From NCBI RefSeq assembly GCF_014681765.1, contig NZ_CP061498.1, forward strand, positions 2,741,501 through 2,805,500: DNA of 64,000 nt, in the 5' to 3' direction. This DNA is from Roseicitreum antarcticum. GTDB taxonomy: Bacteria; Pseudomonadota; Alphaproteobacteria; Rhodobacterales; Rhodobacteraceae. Of this stretch, positions 34,273-45,346 are shown in pieces. Made by a program: the position numbers and the translations under genes. The first letter of the stretch is position 1. Each line of letters opens with the position of its first letter. Under the pieces are notes generated by a model that was given only the letters and a program-made list of their open reading frames with translations, made no database searches and had not been told where the DNA came from.

Positions 34273-37200
34273 CTATTGATCGTTCGGGGTGCCGCTTTTC
34301 GGTGCCTTTGGGGTTGGCCTGGCCTCGGCGTGTTCTTGTGGATGCGTCGGGGTTTCGGGTTTTGCAACCCGCCCTGCCGCTGGCGCTGCCTTTGGCTCTG
34401 CGTCTGCCTTTGGCGGTGTCTCGGCTGTGGATACCGTCAGTTTTGATGCCTGCGCCTGCGCCTGAGCCTTGGTGCTGGTCGCTACGTCGGCGGGTTTTGC
34501 TGATGTCGCGGCGGCCCCGGCTTTTCCCGGGGCCTTCACCGTCGCCCCAGAGGGTGCCGCCGGTTCTGTCGCCTTGGGCTGCGTTTCCATGTGCTGCGTT
34601 TCCATGTGCTGTGTTTCCATGCGCTGCGTTTCCATGTGCTGCGCCGCCTCAGGGGCGGTGCCAGAGGGGCCGGGCAGCGCCTTGCGCGGGCTGAACGGGT
34701 GCGGCGCGGGGGCGGTGCGCGGCTTGGGCGCCCCGGAAATCTTGCGCCACAGCCGTTGCAGCGCCGTGTCGCGCGGGGATGGCGGGCTGAGCATTTCGTC
34801 GGTCAGCGTCACGCCGCGCTGGGCGGCGGCGGCGGTGACTGCCTTGCGCAGGGTCGGGCTGGCCTTCAGCAGCCGCAAGAAACGCGTGTCGTCCAGCGTC
34901 AACAGGGTCGAATGGCTGAGCGCGGTCACATGGGCGTTGCGGCGCTGCCGGGCAAGCACGGCGAGGGAGCCGAACATCTCGCCCCGGCCCAGTTTTTGCT
35001 TCTGGCTTGCGATTTCCATCTCCATCGCGCCAGAGGCGATGAAGAAAATCTTGCGTGCAGCATCGCCCTTGCGCATCACCACGTCGCCCGGGGCGACATA
35101 GACGGCGCGCAGCGCGCGGGCCAACCGCTTTTGCTGGGCGGGCGTCATCTTGGCGAAGAGGTCGAAGCGGCTGACCATTTCGGTTTTTTGCAGCGCGAGG
35201 TCCAGTTTGGGCCGGATCTCGATCCCGGCGCGTTGCTGGGCGAGGCGGGTCTTCAGCGTGGTATAAAGCTCTGGCCCGATCAGGCCGTCGGCGCGCAGGG
35301 TGTCATATTCGCGTTCTTCGAAACGCAGGGCGGTGCGGCGGATGAACCGGCGCTCCAGCTCTTCGGCATAGCCGGGGTATTGCAGGCGCAGGCCTTCAAG
35401 CGCGTTCTCGGTTTCCTCGGTCCGGCGGTCGAGGAGTTCGTGCAGCAGTTCGGCGACGCGGCGGCCATGAATGCGCCGGATCTTGCTGTTGATGTAGCCG
35501 TGCAGCGCGCGCAGGATCAGGCGCTGGTTCAGCAACATCTCGAACCGTTCCGCCGACAGGCGCGCCAGCGAGCGCGACAGGCGCAACCGGTTGTTGAGGA
35601 AGACCGCAAAGCGGTAGGGCCGCCCCTGCCCAAGGCTTTGCCGCCCCGCGCGCCGGTATTCGGTACGCCCGCCGTGGCGCGTCCGCTCGATCAGCCGGTC
35701 CACATCGGACAGCATCTGTTCCACCAGCCGGGTCGAGATGATCTGCTGGCGGAAATGGTCGAGGATCAGATCACGCTCGCGACCGGCGAGGGCGACGAGG
35801 CCCAGGGTGATGCGGTCGCGGTCAAGGATCTCGGCCCCGGTTTCCGCGGCGGTGACGGCAGAGTTCAGGCGGTTGGCGAAGGATTTGGCCTCGACCCGGA
35901 CGATGTCGCGGTTGAGGTTGTTCTTCTGCGCCAGATCGGCCACGTCTTCGCGCACGGTTTGCAGGGCGACGGCGATCACCTGGTTGGACAGCGCGGTGTC
36001 CAGCGGCGACAGGCGGTCCAGCCCCAGCCATGCGATGACCATGCGCAGTGTCGTACCCTGCACAATCAGGGTGAAGAGCGCAAAGCCGGTGGCGAGGATG
36101 CCGACCAGGCGCTTCACCTCGGCGGGCACCAGCGGGTTTTCGGTGACCGCCAGCGCCAGCGCCAGCGTGACCGCGCCGCGCAAGCCCCCCCAAAGGATGG
36201 CAAGGCGGTAAGGCCGGTCCACCCGGGGCGACAGGCTGAGCATGGTCAGAAGCGGCAAGATGAGGAACAGGACCATCAGCCGCGCGGCAAAGGCCGCCCC
36301 CACCACCACGGCCAGCAAGCCAAGGTCGGACCAGCGCACCCCGCCCAGCAGTTGCGGGATCAGCAGGGCCGCAAGGATGAAGATCAGCGCGCCGGACCAA
36401 TGCGCCAGCAGGTTCCACACCTCGCGCAGGTAGGTCCAGGTGGCGGGGGTCAGGCGGCCCGGGCCGGTCAGGTTCAGCGTAAGCCCCGCCGCCACCACGG
36501 CGATGACGCCCGAGGCCCCGAACACCTGTTCCGCACCCAGGTAGGCCAGATAGGGCAGCGCGACCGAGATCGAGACCTGCGCCAGCGGGTGGCGCGGGGT
36601 CAGCGCCATCAGCCAGACCGCCAGCCGCGCGATGAACCAGCCCACCAGCGCGCCGCCGAACACGAGCACCGGCAGTTGCGTCAGCGCCTGCCGCACGCCG
36701 GGCACCGTCTGGCCGGGGATCAGGGCGGCGATGAACAGGCCGAAAAGCGCGATGGCGGCGGCGTCGTTCAGCAGGCTTTCGCCTTCGACAATCCGGGTCA
36801 GGCGTTGCGGGGCGGCGATGTTGCGAAAGATCGACACCACGGCCGAGGGGTCGGTGGTGGACACGATCGCGCCGATCAGCAGGCAGGCGACCAGCGACAC
36901 CTCGGCCACCATGGACAGGGCGTAGCCGATGCTGAAGGTGGCGATGATGACGGCCAGCACCGCCATGACAAGGATGGGCACCCAATCATCCAGCATGCGC
37001 CGGACATTCAGCCCCAGCGCGACCTGAAACAGCAAGGTGGGCAGGAAGACATAGAGGAAGGTATTGGCGCGGATCGGGATATTGGTGATCGCCGCCGCGA
37101 CCGGGTTCAGCGCATCGGTCAGCGTGGTCGCCAGAAAGAACGCCGCCCCCGCCCCCAGCAAGACGCCGATGCCTGCCAGCATGACCGTGAACGGCAGGCG

Positions 37201-37281
37201 CAGCCGGCTGGCCAACGGCTCGGCCAGTCCGATCAGCACGAAGAGTGCGGCAAGGATGCCGATGAAGGTGATAACGGTCAT
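34273..37281 (-). CDS. NhaP-type sodium/proton antiporter with C-terminal cyclic-nucleotide-binding domain
   Basis: 1002 residues. Residues 1-420 form the 12-13-helix CPA1 antiporter core, with the ion-site ESLLNDAAAIALFG and GGLRGAVTLALALA. A helical linker rich in Arg follows (about 440-720), then a cNMP-binding/CRP-like beta-roll (about 745-860: GDVVMRKGDAARKIFFIASG, then LGRGEMFGSLAVLARQRRNAHVTALS). The last 120 residues are Ala/Pro/Lys/Thr-rich and include four HMETQ pentapeptide repeats. The layout resembles sperm-type NHEs without the voltage sensor. Likely pH/Na homeostasis gated by a nucleotide; the canonical phosphate-binding Arg motif is only partly recognisable (LARQRRNAHV). Confidence 0.9.
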   Translation of the reverse strand: MTVITFIGILAALFVLIGLAEPLASRLRLPFTVMLAGIGVLLGAGAAFFLATTLTDALNPVAAAITNIPIRANTFLYVFLPTLLFQVALGLNVRRMLDDWVPILVMAVLAVIIATFSIGYALSMVAEVSLVACLLIGAIVSTTDPSAVVSIFRNIAAPQRLTRIVEGESLLNDAAAIALFGLFIAALIPGQTVPGVRQALTQLPVLVFGGALVGWFIARLAVWLMALTPRHPLAQVSISVALPYLAYLGAEQVFGASGVIAVVAAGLTLNLTGPGRLTPATWTYLREVWNLLAHWSGALIFILAALLIPQLLGGVRWSDLGLLAVVVGAAFAARLMVLFLILPLLTMLSLSPRVDRPYRLAILWGGLRGAVTLALALAVTENPLVPAEVKRLVGILATGFALFTLIVQGTTLRMVIAWLGLDRLSPLDTALSNQVIAVALQTVREDVADLAQKNNLNRDIVRVEAKSFANRLNSAVTAAETGAEILDRDRITLGLVALAGRERDLILDHFRQQIISTRLVEQMLSDVDRLIERTRHGGRTEYRRAGRQSLGQGRPYRFAVFLNNRLRLSRSLARLSAERFEMLLNQRLILRALHGYINSKIRRIHGRRVAELLHELLDRRTEETENALEGLRLQYPGYAEELERRFIRRTALRFEEREYDTLRADGLIGPELYTTLKTRLAQQRAGIEIRPKLDLALQKTEMVSRFDLFAKMTPAQQKRLARALRAVYVAPGDVVMRKGDAARKIFFIASGAMEMEIASQKQKLGRGEMFGSLAVLARQRRNAHVTALSHSTLLTLDDTRFLRLLKASPTLRKAVTAAAAQRGVTLTDEMLSPPSPRDTALQRLWRKISGAPKPRTAPAPHPFSPRKALPGPSGTAPEAAQHMETQRMETQHMETQHMETQPKATEPAAPSGATVKAPGKAGAAATSAKPADVATSTKAQAQAQASKLTVSTAETPPKADAEPKAAPAAGRVAKPETPTHPQEHAEARPTPKAPKSGTPNDQ
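34579..34638. repeat. 15-bp coding tandem array in the antiporter tail
   Basis: CTGCGTTTCCATGTG-type units start at 34579, 34594, 34609 and 34624. On the coding strand each gives the pentapeptide HMETQ or RMETQ in the low-complexity C-terminus. Confidence 0.9.
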
Positions 37282-37624
37282 GACATCCAGCTTATGCCGA
37301 AAAGTGCGGTGGGGGAACGCTGTCGCGCCCGATGCGGGGCAAAATTAATGTTACAATTCGCAGATTTGCGTGATGCGGGCAGGGATGGGCAGGGGCTGCG
37401 CGGGATGGGATGCCCCGCCGCACCGGGTGCCGTGGTTTTGCTGGACCCTGTGCGCGCATCGCTTGGCCCTGGCCGTTGTGCGTATCTGAATGCCAGTTTG
37501 CCGGATGCCGGACCGTACACCTGTGGCGCGAGGGGTCTTCCGGCACCCTTGCCCGAAAGGGATGGGGACCTCGACGTCCTGCGCGGATGGCGGATTTTGG
37601 CGCGCCCCGCGCCCGCGTCTTAGC

Positions 37625-37704
37625 AGATCTGGCGTGCCGCAGAGCCGTCACGCTGCAGACCCGTCACGCCGCAGACCCGTCCCAAGGCAGATCCGCGCGA
37701 CAGC
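37625..37704. repeat. 16-bp tandem array, 5 units
   Basis: AGACCCGTCACGCCGC-like units begin at 37625, 37641, 37657, 37673 and 37689; the middle three are the most alike. Confidence 0.85.
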
Positions 37705-37714
37705 GGACCCCGGC

Positions 37715-37759
37715 GCCCGAGTCAACCCTGCCCGAGCCAACCCTGCCCGAAGCAAGCCG
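37715..37759. repeat. 15-bp tandem array, 3 units
   Basis: GCCCGAGTCAACCCT, GCCCGAGCCAACCCT and GCCCGAAGCAAGCCG are consecutive, 10 bp after the 16-bp array. Confidence 0.8.
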
Positions 37760-37835
37760 GGCCTGCGTCCGGTGGACGGCATCTTTCGGGCCGGACATAA
37801 AGCCCGGCCCGGGTTCGCTTAAAGCCTGCCCTGCA

Positions 37836-39722
37836 TCAGCCGCCGATAAGGGCGCGCAGGTCGCTTTGCCGCGCGGCCTGACGGTCCGTCAGGGTCTTGC
37901 GTTCGGCGGCGAGCGCCATCAGCTCGGCGTCGATGGCATCGACCCGGGCGCGGCGGTCGGTATTCGCGGCGCTGTCATCGCCCAGTGCCACGATCAGGTC
38001 CACCAGCCGCGATTGTTCGGCCTCCAGCGCCTCGGCTTGCGCCGCGTCGCGTTCGAGGGTGACGCCGATCTCGGTCAGTTCGCTGCGCAGGCTGCGGATT
38101 TCGCCCAGCAGCGCCTGTGTCTCGGCGTCGGGCGCCATGTCTTGCCAGCGCGCCAGTGTGGTCGCGTCCATGCCGGTCAGCGCGACTTCGCGCCGTTGCG
38201 GGCGGGTTTCCACCACGTCAAAGCCCATCTGGGCATCGGCGGCGACGCTGAGGGTCCAGCGGGTGTCGTCCAGCGTGGTTTCGCCGCCCTCGGTGGTCAC
38301 GGTCCAGCCGTCGCGCAGCGGATGCGCGAGGGTCAGGTCGCGCGCGCCATCCGCCGCGCCGGTGATATTGTAGGTGGTGGTGGTGCGCAGATCCTCGGTC
38401 AGGGTCAGGATGCCGTTCGCGATGCGCATCTGGGCGATCGTTTCGGTCCGCGCGACCTCTTCGCGCACGGAAATCGCGGTGTCTGTGGCGAAATCCACCG
38501 TCTCGGTCGCCATGGGGGCCAGTTCGGGGATCAGCGCGTCGCCGGCATGGCCGCGCCCATCCTCATAGAGCGTCAGGATGCCCGCAGGCAGGCGCAGTGG
38601 CAGCGGGTTGGTCAGCGTCAGCGCGATCTGCGGATGCTGCGTGCCGGTGCCACCCCGATAGAGGGTGATGCGCGCGTCGGTCAGGGTTTCCTGAAGGAAG
38701 GGCAGGCTGAGCATTTGCCCGGGCGCCAGCGTCACCGGGTCTTCCAGCGTGAAGCGGCTGAAGCTTTGCCCGTCATCGGCCTTCATGGCGGCGGGCGCCG
38801 TATTGGCGAATTGCGGGGCGCTGTCGGCCATGCCGCGCGCCATTTGGGTGCTCATCTCCATCACCGGTGCGGGCATCCCTTCGTCGCGCGCGGGCATGGT
38901 GCGGCCATAGAGGTCAGCCGACAGGGCGCGCACCGATCCGGTGGCGAGGGTCAGGGTGACGTCGTCCCAGTCATGCCCGGTGGCGTTTTCCACCACGGCC
39001 CAGCCGGTCAGTTGCAGCCCCTCAGGCGTGTCGACGGCGCGCCAAGCGGTTTTCCATGTCGGCGCGGCTTGCAGCCATGTCAGATCCAGATCGCGGGTCG
39101 CGGTATCGGCGCTGCCAATCTGCACGGTCAGGCGGCGCGGGTTGGCCTGCCCGCGAAACGCGGCCAGCGCGGTTTCCAGCATGGCGCGGTCCGTGGCCTC
39201 GGCAAAGCGGAAGGTCACGGCATCGGCGAGGTCGAATTGCACCACCGCGCCGGTGTCGGTCTGCACCGCCAGCACCGGGCAGGGGCCATGTTCGCAGGCG
39301 CGGTCGCTCACACCCATGATGGTGCCTGTCGTTTCAGTTCCGCGCCGGTCCACGATCACGGGCGCGCCGGTCATGGCGCGCAGCAATTGGGCGGGGTCGG
39401 TCACCTCGTGCGGGGAAAGGGGCAGGGTGGCGAAAGCGTCCTCAAAGGCGCCCGGGCCGCGCAGCCGCAAGGTGGGTGTGGCCGCTGCCGGGTCGCTGAT
39501 CCAGACGGATTTCAGAAAATCGTCGATATCGTCGCGGCTGAGCGTCAGCGACAGGCCGTCCGGCCCGGTTTCGCCAGTGGCGTCGATCATTGCGATCCCT
39601 GCGGTGGACAGGGTGATGGCCTGCACGCGCGGGTCGGCGGCGGCGGGCAGCGTCAGGGCGGCCAGCGTCAGGGTGGGCAGGGCCAGCGTGGCCGAGAGGA
39701 TAAGCGGGGAGATCAAGCGCAT
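37836..39722 (-). CDS. Secreted DUF4139 domain protein
   Basis: 628 residues with a signal peptide (MRLISPLILSATLALPTLTLAALTLPAAA). The body is beta-rich with an expected DUF4139 domain over about 200-490 (LTWLQAAPTWKTAWRAV, LTGWAVVENATGHDWDDV.L.LATG). The C-terminal 100 residues form a long coiled coil of Glu/Ala/Arg heptads (about 520-620). Members are envelope or periplasmic proteins of unknown role, sometimes called mucoidy-inhibitor-like. The coiled coil is C-terminal here, whereas many relatives carry it near the N-terminus. Confidence 0.85.
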   Translation of the reverse strand: MRLISPLILSATLALPTLTLAALTLPAAADPRVQAITLSTAGIAMIDATGETGPDGLSLTLSRDDIDDFLKSVWISDPAAATPTLRLRGPGAFEDAFATLPLSPHEVTDPAQLLRAMTGAPVIVDRRGTETTGTIMGVSDRACEHGPCPVLAVQTDTGAVVQFDLADAVTFRFAEATDRAMLETALAAFRGQANPRRLTVQIGSADTATRDLDLTWLQAAPTWKTAWRAVDTPEGLQLTGWAVVENATGHDWDDVTLTLATGSVRALSADLYGRTMPARDEGMPAPVMEMSTQMARGMADSAPQFANTAPAAMKADDGQSFSRFTLEDPVTLAPGQMLSLPFLQETLTDARITLYRGGTGTQHPQIALTLTNPLPLRLPAGILTLYEDGRGHAGDALIPELAPMATETVDFATDTAISVREEVARTETIAQMRIANGILTLTEDLRTTTTYNITGAADGARDLTLAHPLRDGWTVTTEGGETTLDDTRWTLSVAADAQMGFDVVETRPQRREVALTGMDATTLARWQDMAPDAETQALLGEIRSLRSELTEIGVTLERDAAQAEALEAEQSRLVDLIVALGDDSAANTDRRARVDAIDAELMALAAERKTLTDRQAARQSDLRALIGG

Positions 39723-39940
39723 TTGGCACCTTTGGACTGAGCAAAGTGGATAATTTGTCGCACCTTATCGCCGCGCCTTGGGCAGGTGCAAGGCACTGGC
39801 GGGGCTGCTGGCGGTAACCCGCCTGCACAGCTGCGTTACCGGGTCGCGGGGCGTGTGGTGTGTCGCTGCGGTGCATCGCCCATAGGCTGGACGAAAAGCC
39901 GGGGCTGGACGCCCCCCGGCACGCCCGCTAATAGGGCAGG

Positions 39941-42256
39941 ATGGCGCAAGATGATGACACCCCCCTCCCCCCGATCGACCCCGTAGCCGCCCCGCTGGCC
40001 GAACCCCTGCGCCGTGCGCTGGGCGAGCGGTATCTGCAGTACGCGCTGTCGACCATCATGCACCGCGCGCTGCCCGATGCGCGCGACGGGCTGAAGCCGG
40101 TCCATCGGCGCATCTTGTTTGCGATGCGCGAATTGCGCCTGTCCTCGACGGGCGGTTTCCGCAAATCCGCCAAGATCAGCGGCGATGTGATGGGCAATTA
40201 TCACCCGCATGGCGACGCGGCGATTTACGACGCGATGGCGCGGCTGGCGCAGGATTTCAACGTGCGCTACCCGCTGGTTGACGGGCAGGGGAACTTTGGC
40301 AATATCGACGGCGACAACCCCGCCGCCGCCCGGTACACCGAGGCGCGCATGACCGCCTGCGCCGAGGCGCTGTTGGAAGGCCTGGCCGAGAATGCCGTGG
40401 ATTACCGCGAGAATTATGACGGCACCCTGACCGAGCCTATCGTGCTGCCCGCCGCCTTTCCGAACCTGCTGGCCAATGGGTCCAGCGGGATTGCGGTGGG
40501 GATGGCCACGAATATCCCGCCGCACAACCTCGATGAATTGATCGACGCCTGTGTCGCGCTGATCGACCGGCCCGATCTGTCGGATGACGAACTGGTGACG
40601 CTGATCCCCGGCCCCGATTTCCCCACGGGCGGTGTGATCGTCGAGCCGCGCGCCAGCATCATGGAGGCCTATCGCACCGGGCGCGGCGCTTTCCGGCTGC
40701 GCGCGAAATGGGAGATCGAGCAACTGCCGCGCGGGCTGTGGCAGATCGTCGTCACGGAAATCCCGTTTCAGGTGCCCAAATCGCGGCTGATCGAAAAACT
40801 GGCCGAGGTGATCCAGACCCGCAAGGTGCCGCTTCTGGCTGATATCCGCGACGAATCCGCCGAGGATGTGCGCATCGTGCTGGAACCGCGCGCCAAGACC
40901 GTGGACCCCGAATTGCTGATGGGGATGCTGTTCAAGAACTCGGACCTTGAGACCCGCTTCAGCCTGAACATGAACGTGCTGATCGACGGGCGCACGCCGC
41001 GCGTGTGCAGCCTGCGCGAAGTGCTGCGCGCCTTCCTCGACCACCGGCGCGAGGTGCTTTTGCGCCGCAGCCAGCACCGGCTGGACAAGATCGACCACCG
41101 GCTGGAAGTGCTGGAAGGTTTCATCACGGCGTTTCTGAACCTCGACCGCGTGATCGACATCATCCGCTATGACGATACGCCGCGCGACGCGCTGATGCGC
41201 GAAGTCTGGGGCCGCAAGGTTGCGCGCGCGATGAATGAGGCCGATTATGTCGCCCCCGCCCCCGGTGAGGGCGAATTGTCCGAGGTGCAGGCCGAGGCCA
41301 TCTTGAACATGCGCTTGCGCTCCTTGCGCCGCCTGGAAGAGATGGAGTTGCGCCGCGAACGTGACGCGCTGATGGCGGAACGCGCCGGGCTGGAGGATCT
41401 GCTGGCATCGGGCAACCTGCAATGGCAGGCGATCACCGGGCAGTTGCGCGAGGTGCAAAAGCAGTTCGGCAAGGGCACCGAGCTTGGCCGCCGCCGCAGC
41501 CAGTTCGCCGAAGCGGGCAGCGTCGAGGATGTGCCGATGGAGGCCATGATCGAGCGTGAGCCGATCACCGTTGTCTGTTCCAAGATGGGCTGGGTCCGGG
41601 CGATGAAGGGACATATCGCCCTCGATTCAGAGCTGAAGTTCAAGGACGGCGACGAAGGCCGGTTTGTGTTCCACGCCGAGACGACCGACAAGATCGTGCT
41701 GTTCGGGTCGAACGGGCGGTTCTACACGCTGCTGGGCGTCAACCTGCCCGGCGGGCGCGGCATGGGCGAACCCGTGCGGCTGATGGTCGACCTGCCGAAT
41801 GAGGCCGGGATCGTCGATCTGTTCGTTCACAAGGCCGGGGGGCGGATGCTGGTGGCCTCGAACGCCGGGGACGGCTTCATCGTCCCCTCCGACGAGGTGA
41901 TCGCCCAGACGCGCGGCGGCAAGCAGGTGCTGAACGTGCGCGACGATGTGCGCGCCGCGATCTGCCGTGATGTGACCGGCGACCATCTGGCGGTGGTGGG
42001 CGACAACCGCAAATTGCTGGTCTTCGCGCTGGATGAACTGCCGGAAATGGCCCGCGGAAAGGGCGTTCGGTTGCAAAAGTACAAGGATGGCGGCCTGTCG
42101 GACGCGATGTGCGTGACCTGGGACATGGGCCTGAGCTGGAAAGACCCCGCTGGCCGCACCCGCCATGAGCCGGACCTGACCGAATGGCTGGGCAAGCGCG
42201 CAACCGCCGGGCGGATGGCGCCGCGTGGCTTCCCGCGTGACAACAGGTTCGGCTGA
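39941..42256 (+). CDS. parC: DNA topoisomerase IV subunit A
   Basis: Decatenates daughter chromosomes with ParE. 771 residues: breakage-reunion domain with the catalytic Tyr132 in [10 protein letters not shown], then a coiled-coil tower and a C-terminal DNA-binding propeller with four to five blades. It lacks a GyrA-box (QRRGGKG), which separates it from GyrA. The quinolone-determining region reads [11 protein letters not shown], with Ala93 where E. coli ParC has Ser80. ATG at 39941 follows AGGGCAGG. parE is not in the window. Confidence 0.95.
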   Translation: MAQDDDTPLPPIDPVAAPLAEPLRRALGERYLQYALSTIMHRALPDARDGLKPVHRRILFAMRELRLSSTGGFRKSAKISGDVMGNYHPHGDAAIYDAMARLAQDFNVRYPLVDGQGNFGNIDGDNPAAARYTEARMTACAEALLEGLAENAVDYRENYDGTLTEPIVLPAAFPNLLANGSSGIAVGMATNIPPHNLDELIDACVALIDRPDLSDDELVTLIPGPDFPTGGVIVEPRASIMEAYRTGRGAFRLRAKWEIEQLPRGLWQIVVTEIPFQVPKSRLIEKLAEVIQTRKVPLLADIRDESAEDVRIVLEPRAKTVDPELLMGMLFKNSDLETRFSLNMNVLIDGRTPRVCSLREVLRAFLDHRREVLLRRSQHRLDKIDHRLEVLEGFITAFLNLDRVIDIIRYDDTPRDALMREVWGRKVARAMNEADYVAPAPGEGELSEVQAEAILNMRLRSLRRLEEMELRRERDALMAERAGLEDLLASGNLQWQAITGQLREVQKQFGKGTELGRRRSQFAEAGSVEDVPMEAMIEREPITVVCSKMGWVRAMKGHIALDSELKFKDGDEGRFVFHAETTDKIVLFGSNGRFYTLLGVNLPGGRGMGEPVRLMVDLPNEAGIVDLFVHKAGGRMLVASNAGDGFIVPSDEVIAQTRGGKQVLNVRDDVRAAICRDVTGDHLAVVGDNRKLLVFALDELPEMARGKGVRLQKYKDGGLSDAMCVTWDMGLSWKDPAGRTRHEPDLTEWLGKRATAGRMAPRGFPRDNRFG

Positions 42257-42427
42257 GGTTCAGGCATCCGATCCCTGATTGTCGGTCCCTAACCCCGCAA
42301 ACCGACACTGCCGTCGCCGCGCATCGCACGCGCCCGTGATCGCTGGCCGGGGCCGCCTGTGCTGTGATTGTCAGCCCGGCCCATGTGGGCTATGCAGAAG
42401 CTGCCCCAACAGACAGGTGTTTTTCTG

Positions 42428-43267
42428 ATGTCGACTGCCCGTTCCACCACCGCCCGTACCTCTCTGGCCCCTGCCAAAGCTGCTTCTGCCAAAGTTGCTT
42501 CTGCCCGCCCCGGGCTGCGCGCTGCGGGAACATCGCCTTCGCCGGTGCTGGGGCTGTTGCCGGTGCTGGGGCTTTTGGCGGTGATCTTGCTGTCGGCCTG
42601 CACCAGTGGGCGCGAGTTGGGCGTAGAGCGCACGGAACTGGGCGATTTCCGCCTGGGCCACAACATTGTGGTCGAGGAAAACGCCCAGATCGGCCCTTTG
42701 TCGCGCACCGCCGAACCCGGCGCCTGGAAAGAGGCGTTGACCGCCGAGATCGACCGCCGCTTCAGCCGGTATGAGGGGGGCAAGCTTTATCACATCGCGA
42801 TCAACGTGCAGGCCTATGTGCTGGCCGTGCCCGGGGTGCCGCTGGTCCTGTCGCCGAAATCGGCGCTGATTCTGGGTGTGACGGTCTGGGATGACGCGGC
42901 GGGCGGCAAGCTGAACGACACGCCGCACCGCATCACCGTGCTGGAAAGCCTGTCGGCGGAAACGGCCGTCAGCTCGGGCCTGACGCAATCGGCCGCAGAG
43001 CAGATGCAGAACCTGGCCGAAAATGCCGGCGGCGCGATCGAACGCTGGATGTCGACCAAGCCGGAATGGTTCAGTGCCACCGCCGATGCCGCTGCCGCCG
43101 CGGCGGCAGCCGCGCCCATGTCTGTTGGGCCTACCGTGATCACGCCGGGTATGGTGACGCCCGCGCCTGTCACGACAGCGCCCGTCACGACAGCGCCCGT
43201 CACGACCACGCCCGGCACGACCAATCCTGCCGCGCCCCGGGTCATCATCGCCGAAGGCGCGCGCTAG
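42428..43267 (+). CDS. Putative lipoprotein with PVTTA repeats
   Basis: 279 residues. An unusually long N-terminal region (about 45 residues, Ala/Ser/Arg-rich) precedes a hydrophobic segment ending in the lipobox LLSAC, so Cys58 is the likely lipidation site, a substrate of the Lgt encoded at 30028. The mature domain (about 60-215) is a compact alpha/beta unit with a conserved-looking RRFSRYEGGKLYHIAINVQAYVL; the C-terminus has Ala and PVTTA runs. A shorter start nearer the hydrophobic segment is possible. Family not recognised; hypothetical in related genomes as far as I can tell. Confidence 0.72.
   Translation: MSTARSTTARTSLAPAKAASAKVASARPGLRAAGTSPSPVLGLLPVLGLLAVILLSACTSGRELGVERTELGDFRLGHNIVVEENAQIGPLSRTAEPGAWKEALTAEIDRRFSRYEGGKLYHIAINVQAYVLAVPGVPLVLSPKSALILGVTVWDDAAGGKLNDTPHRITVLESLSAETAVSSGLTQSAAEQMQNLAENAGGAIERWMSTKPEWFSATADAAAAAAAAAPMSVGPTVITPGMVTPAPVTTAPVTTAPVTTTPGTTNPAAPRVIIAEGAR
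43166..43225. repeat. 15-bp coding tandem array in the lipoprotein tail
   Basis: CCCGTCACGACAGCG-type units begin at 43166, 43181, 43196 and 43211, encoding PVTTA, PVTTA, PVTTT and PGTTN. Confidence 0.9.
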
Positions 43268-43417
43268 GCGGGGTTTGCGCGGTGGATTGTAAAAGGCGCG
43301 CGCAAAACGGCCTGCCCATGTCAACTGCCGCTTGATTTTTCCGTTCCGGATGGATAGACGGCCCGCGATGAAGATCGGGGCCAGCCCTTGGCCCCATAGA
43401 CACAGGGTGCGAGAGCG

Positions 43418-44556
<1,139 letters not shown>

Positions 44557-44577
<21 letters not shown>

Positions 44578-44668
44578 TGATCCCGAGGCGCGCCCTGAGG
44601 GTGGTGTCGAAGATCATCAAGTAATGATCCCGAGACGCGCCCTGAGGGTGGTGTCGAAGATCATCTGA
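44557..44668. repeat. 47-bp tandem duplication at the tuf 3' end
   Basis: A 47-bp unit starting GTGTCGAAGATCATC, containing the tuf stop codon, begins at 44557, 44604 and (partial) 44651. The first copy is the gene's own end; the others follow in the untranslated region with one or two changes. Confidence 0.88.
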
Positions 44669-44710
44669 TGGTTCCGCCTCATGCAGGGTGGCGCCATTGT
44701 GAAAACGCGG

Positions 44711-44743
44711 AAGGGGCGCGCCGGATCATCGGCGCGCCCTTTT
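44711..44743 (+). terminator. Rho-independent terminator after the first tuf copy
   Basis: GGGCGCGCCG and CGGCGCGCCC form a perfect 10-bp stem with a 6-nt loop, flanked by AAG and followed by TTTT. Confidence 0.85.
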
Positions 44744-44869
44744 CCTTTGCGACGGATGGAACATTCCCGTTGCGCTGTGCAGATTTTTCACCCACGAATG
44801 CCGCAGGGCATGCACATTCGCCGGGCCCTGAGTGCTTCAGGTTCCTGATTTCGCGAAAGGCCCGGCCCG

Positions 44870-45256
44870 GTGAAAACCCCGCACAAGAATTCTGTTTCTG
44901 GCAACATGGCCCCCGGGGTGTTGCTGATCCCATTGGTGTTGGCGGCCTGGGCGGTATCTGGCGCGCAGGCGGCGACCAGGGAGGGCGATTATGCCATGGT
45001 CGGCGCAGGGGCGCTGACCTGCCGCACCTATATGCTCGCCTCGACCGAGGAGCGCACCTTTGCCGAGACCTGGTGGGCGGGCTACATGTCGGCGATGAAC
45101 CGGGTTACCGATGACACCTATGACCTGCTGGGCGACTATGAGGTCGCGGATTTCAACGCCTATCTGGACGATTACTGCCGCGACAATCCGTCGGTCCTGT
45201 TCGGCCTGGCCGTGCATGATGCGATCGAGGCATTCTATCCCGAACGCATACGATAG
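44870..45256 (+). CDS. Small secreted protein, HdeA/Rap1a-like pattern
   Basis: 128 residues from a GTG that has AAAGG upstream; an ATG at 44906 (residue 13) is an alternative start. A signal peptide covers MAPGVLLIPLVLAAWAVSGAQA. The mature 90 residues contain GALTCRTYM, WWAGYMSAMN and LDDYCRDNP, that is, two Cys that could pair and a W-x-GY turn. This pattern is shared by small periplasmic helical proteins of the HdeA and Rap1a types, but I cannot assign it confidently. It lies between tuf and tRNA-Trp. Confidence 0.65.
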   Translation: MKTPHKNSVSGNMAPGVLLIPLVLAAWAVSGAQAATREGDYAMVGAGALTCRTYMLASTEERTFAETWWAGYMSAMNRVTDDTYDLLGDYEVADFNAYLDDYCRDNPSVLFGLAVHDAIEAFYPERIR

Positions 45257-45346
45257 GGGCGGCGATTATCTGACGGCGGAAGGTCCGTGCGCGTGCGATT
45301 CGCCTCTTGATCTTGGCCGGGCTCTGCCGTAACCACCGGGTGCAGT

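Larger units (their letters stand above)
37282..37835. other. Gene-free spacer between DUF4139 and antiporter genes
   Basis: 554 bp. No frame has a recognisable product. It holds a 16-bp array (37625-37704), a 15-bp array (37715-37759) and a GGGCCGG/CCGGCCC hairpin (37788-37810) beyond the DUF4139 stop. The antiporter promoter should be in 37282-37500. Confidence 0.6.
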
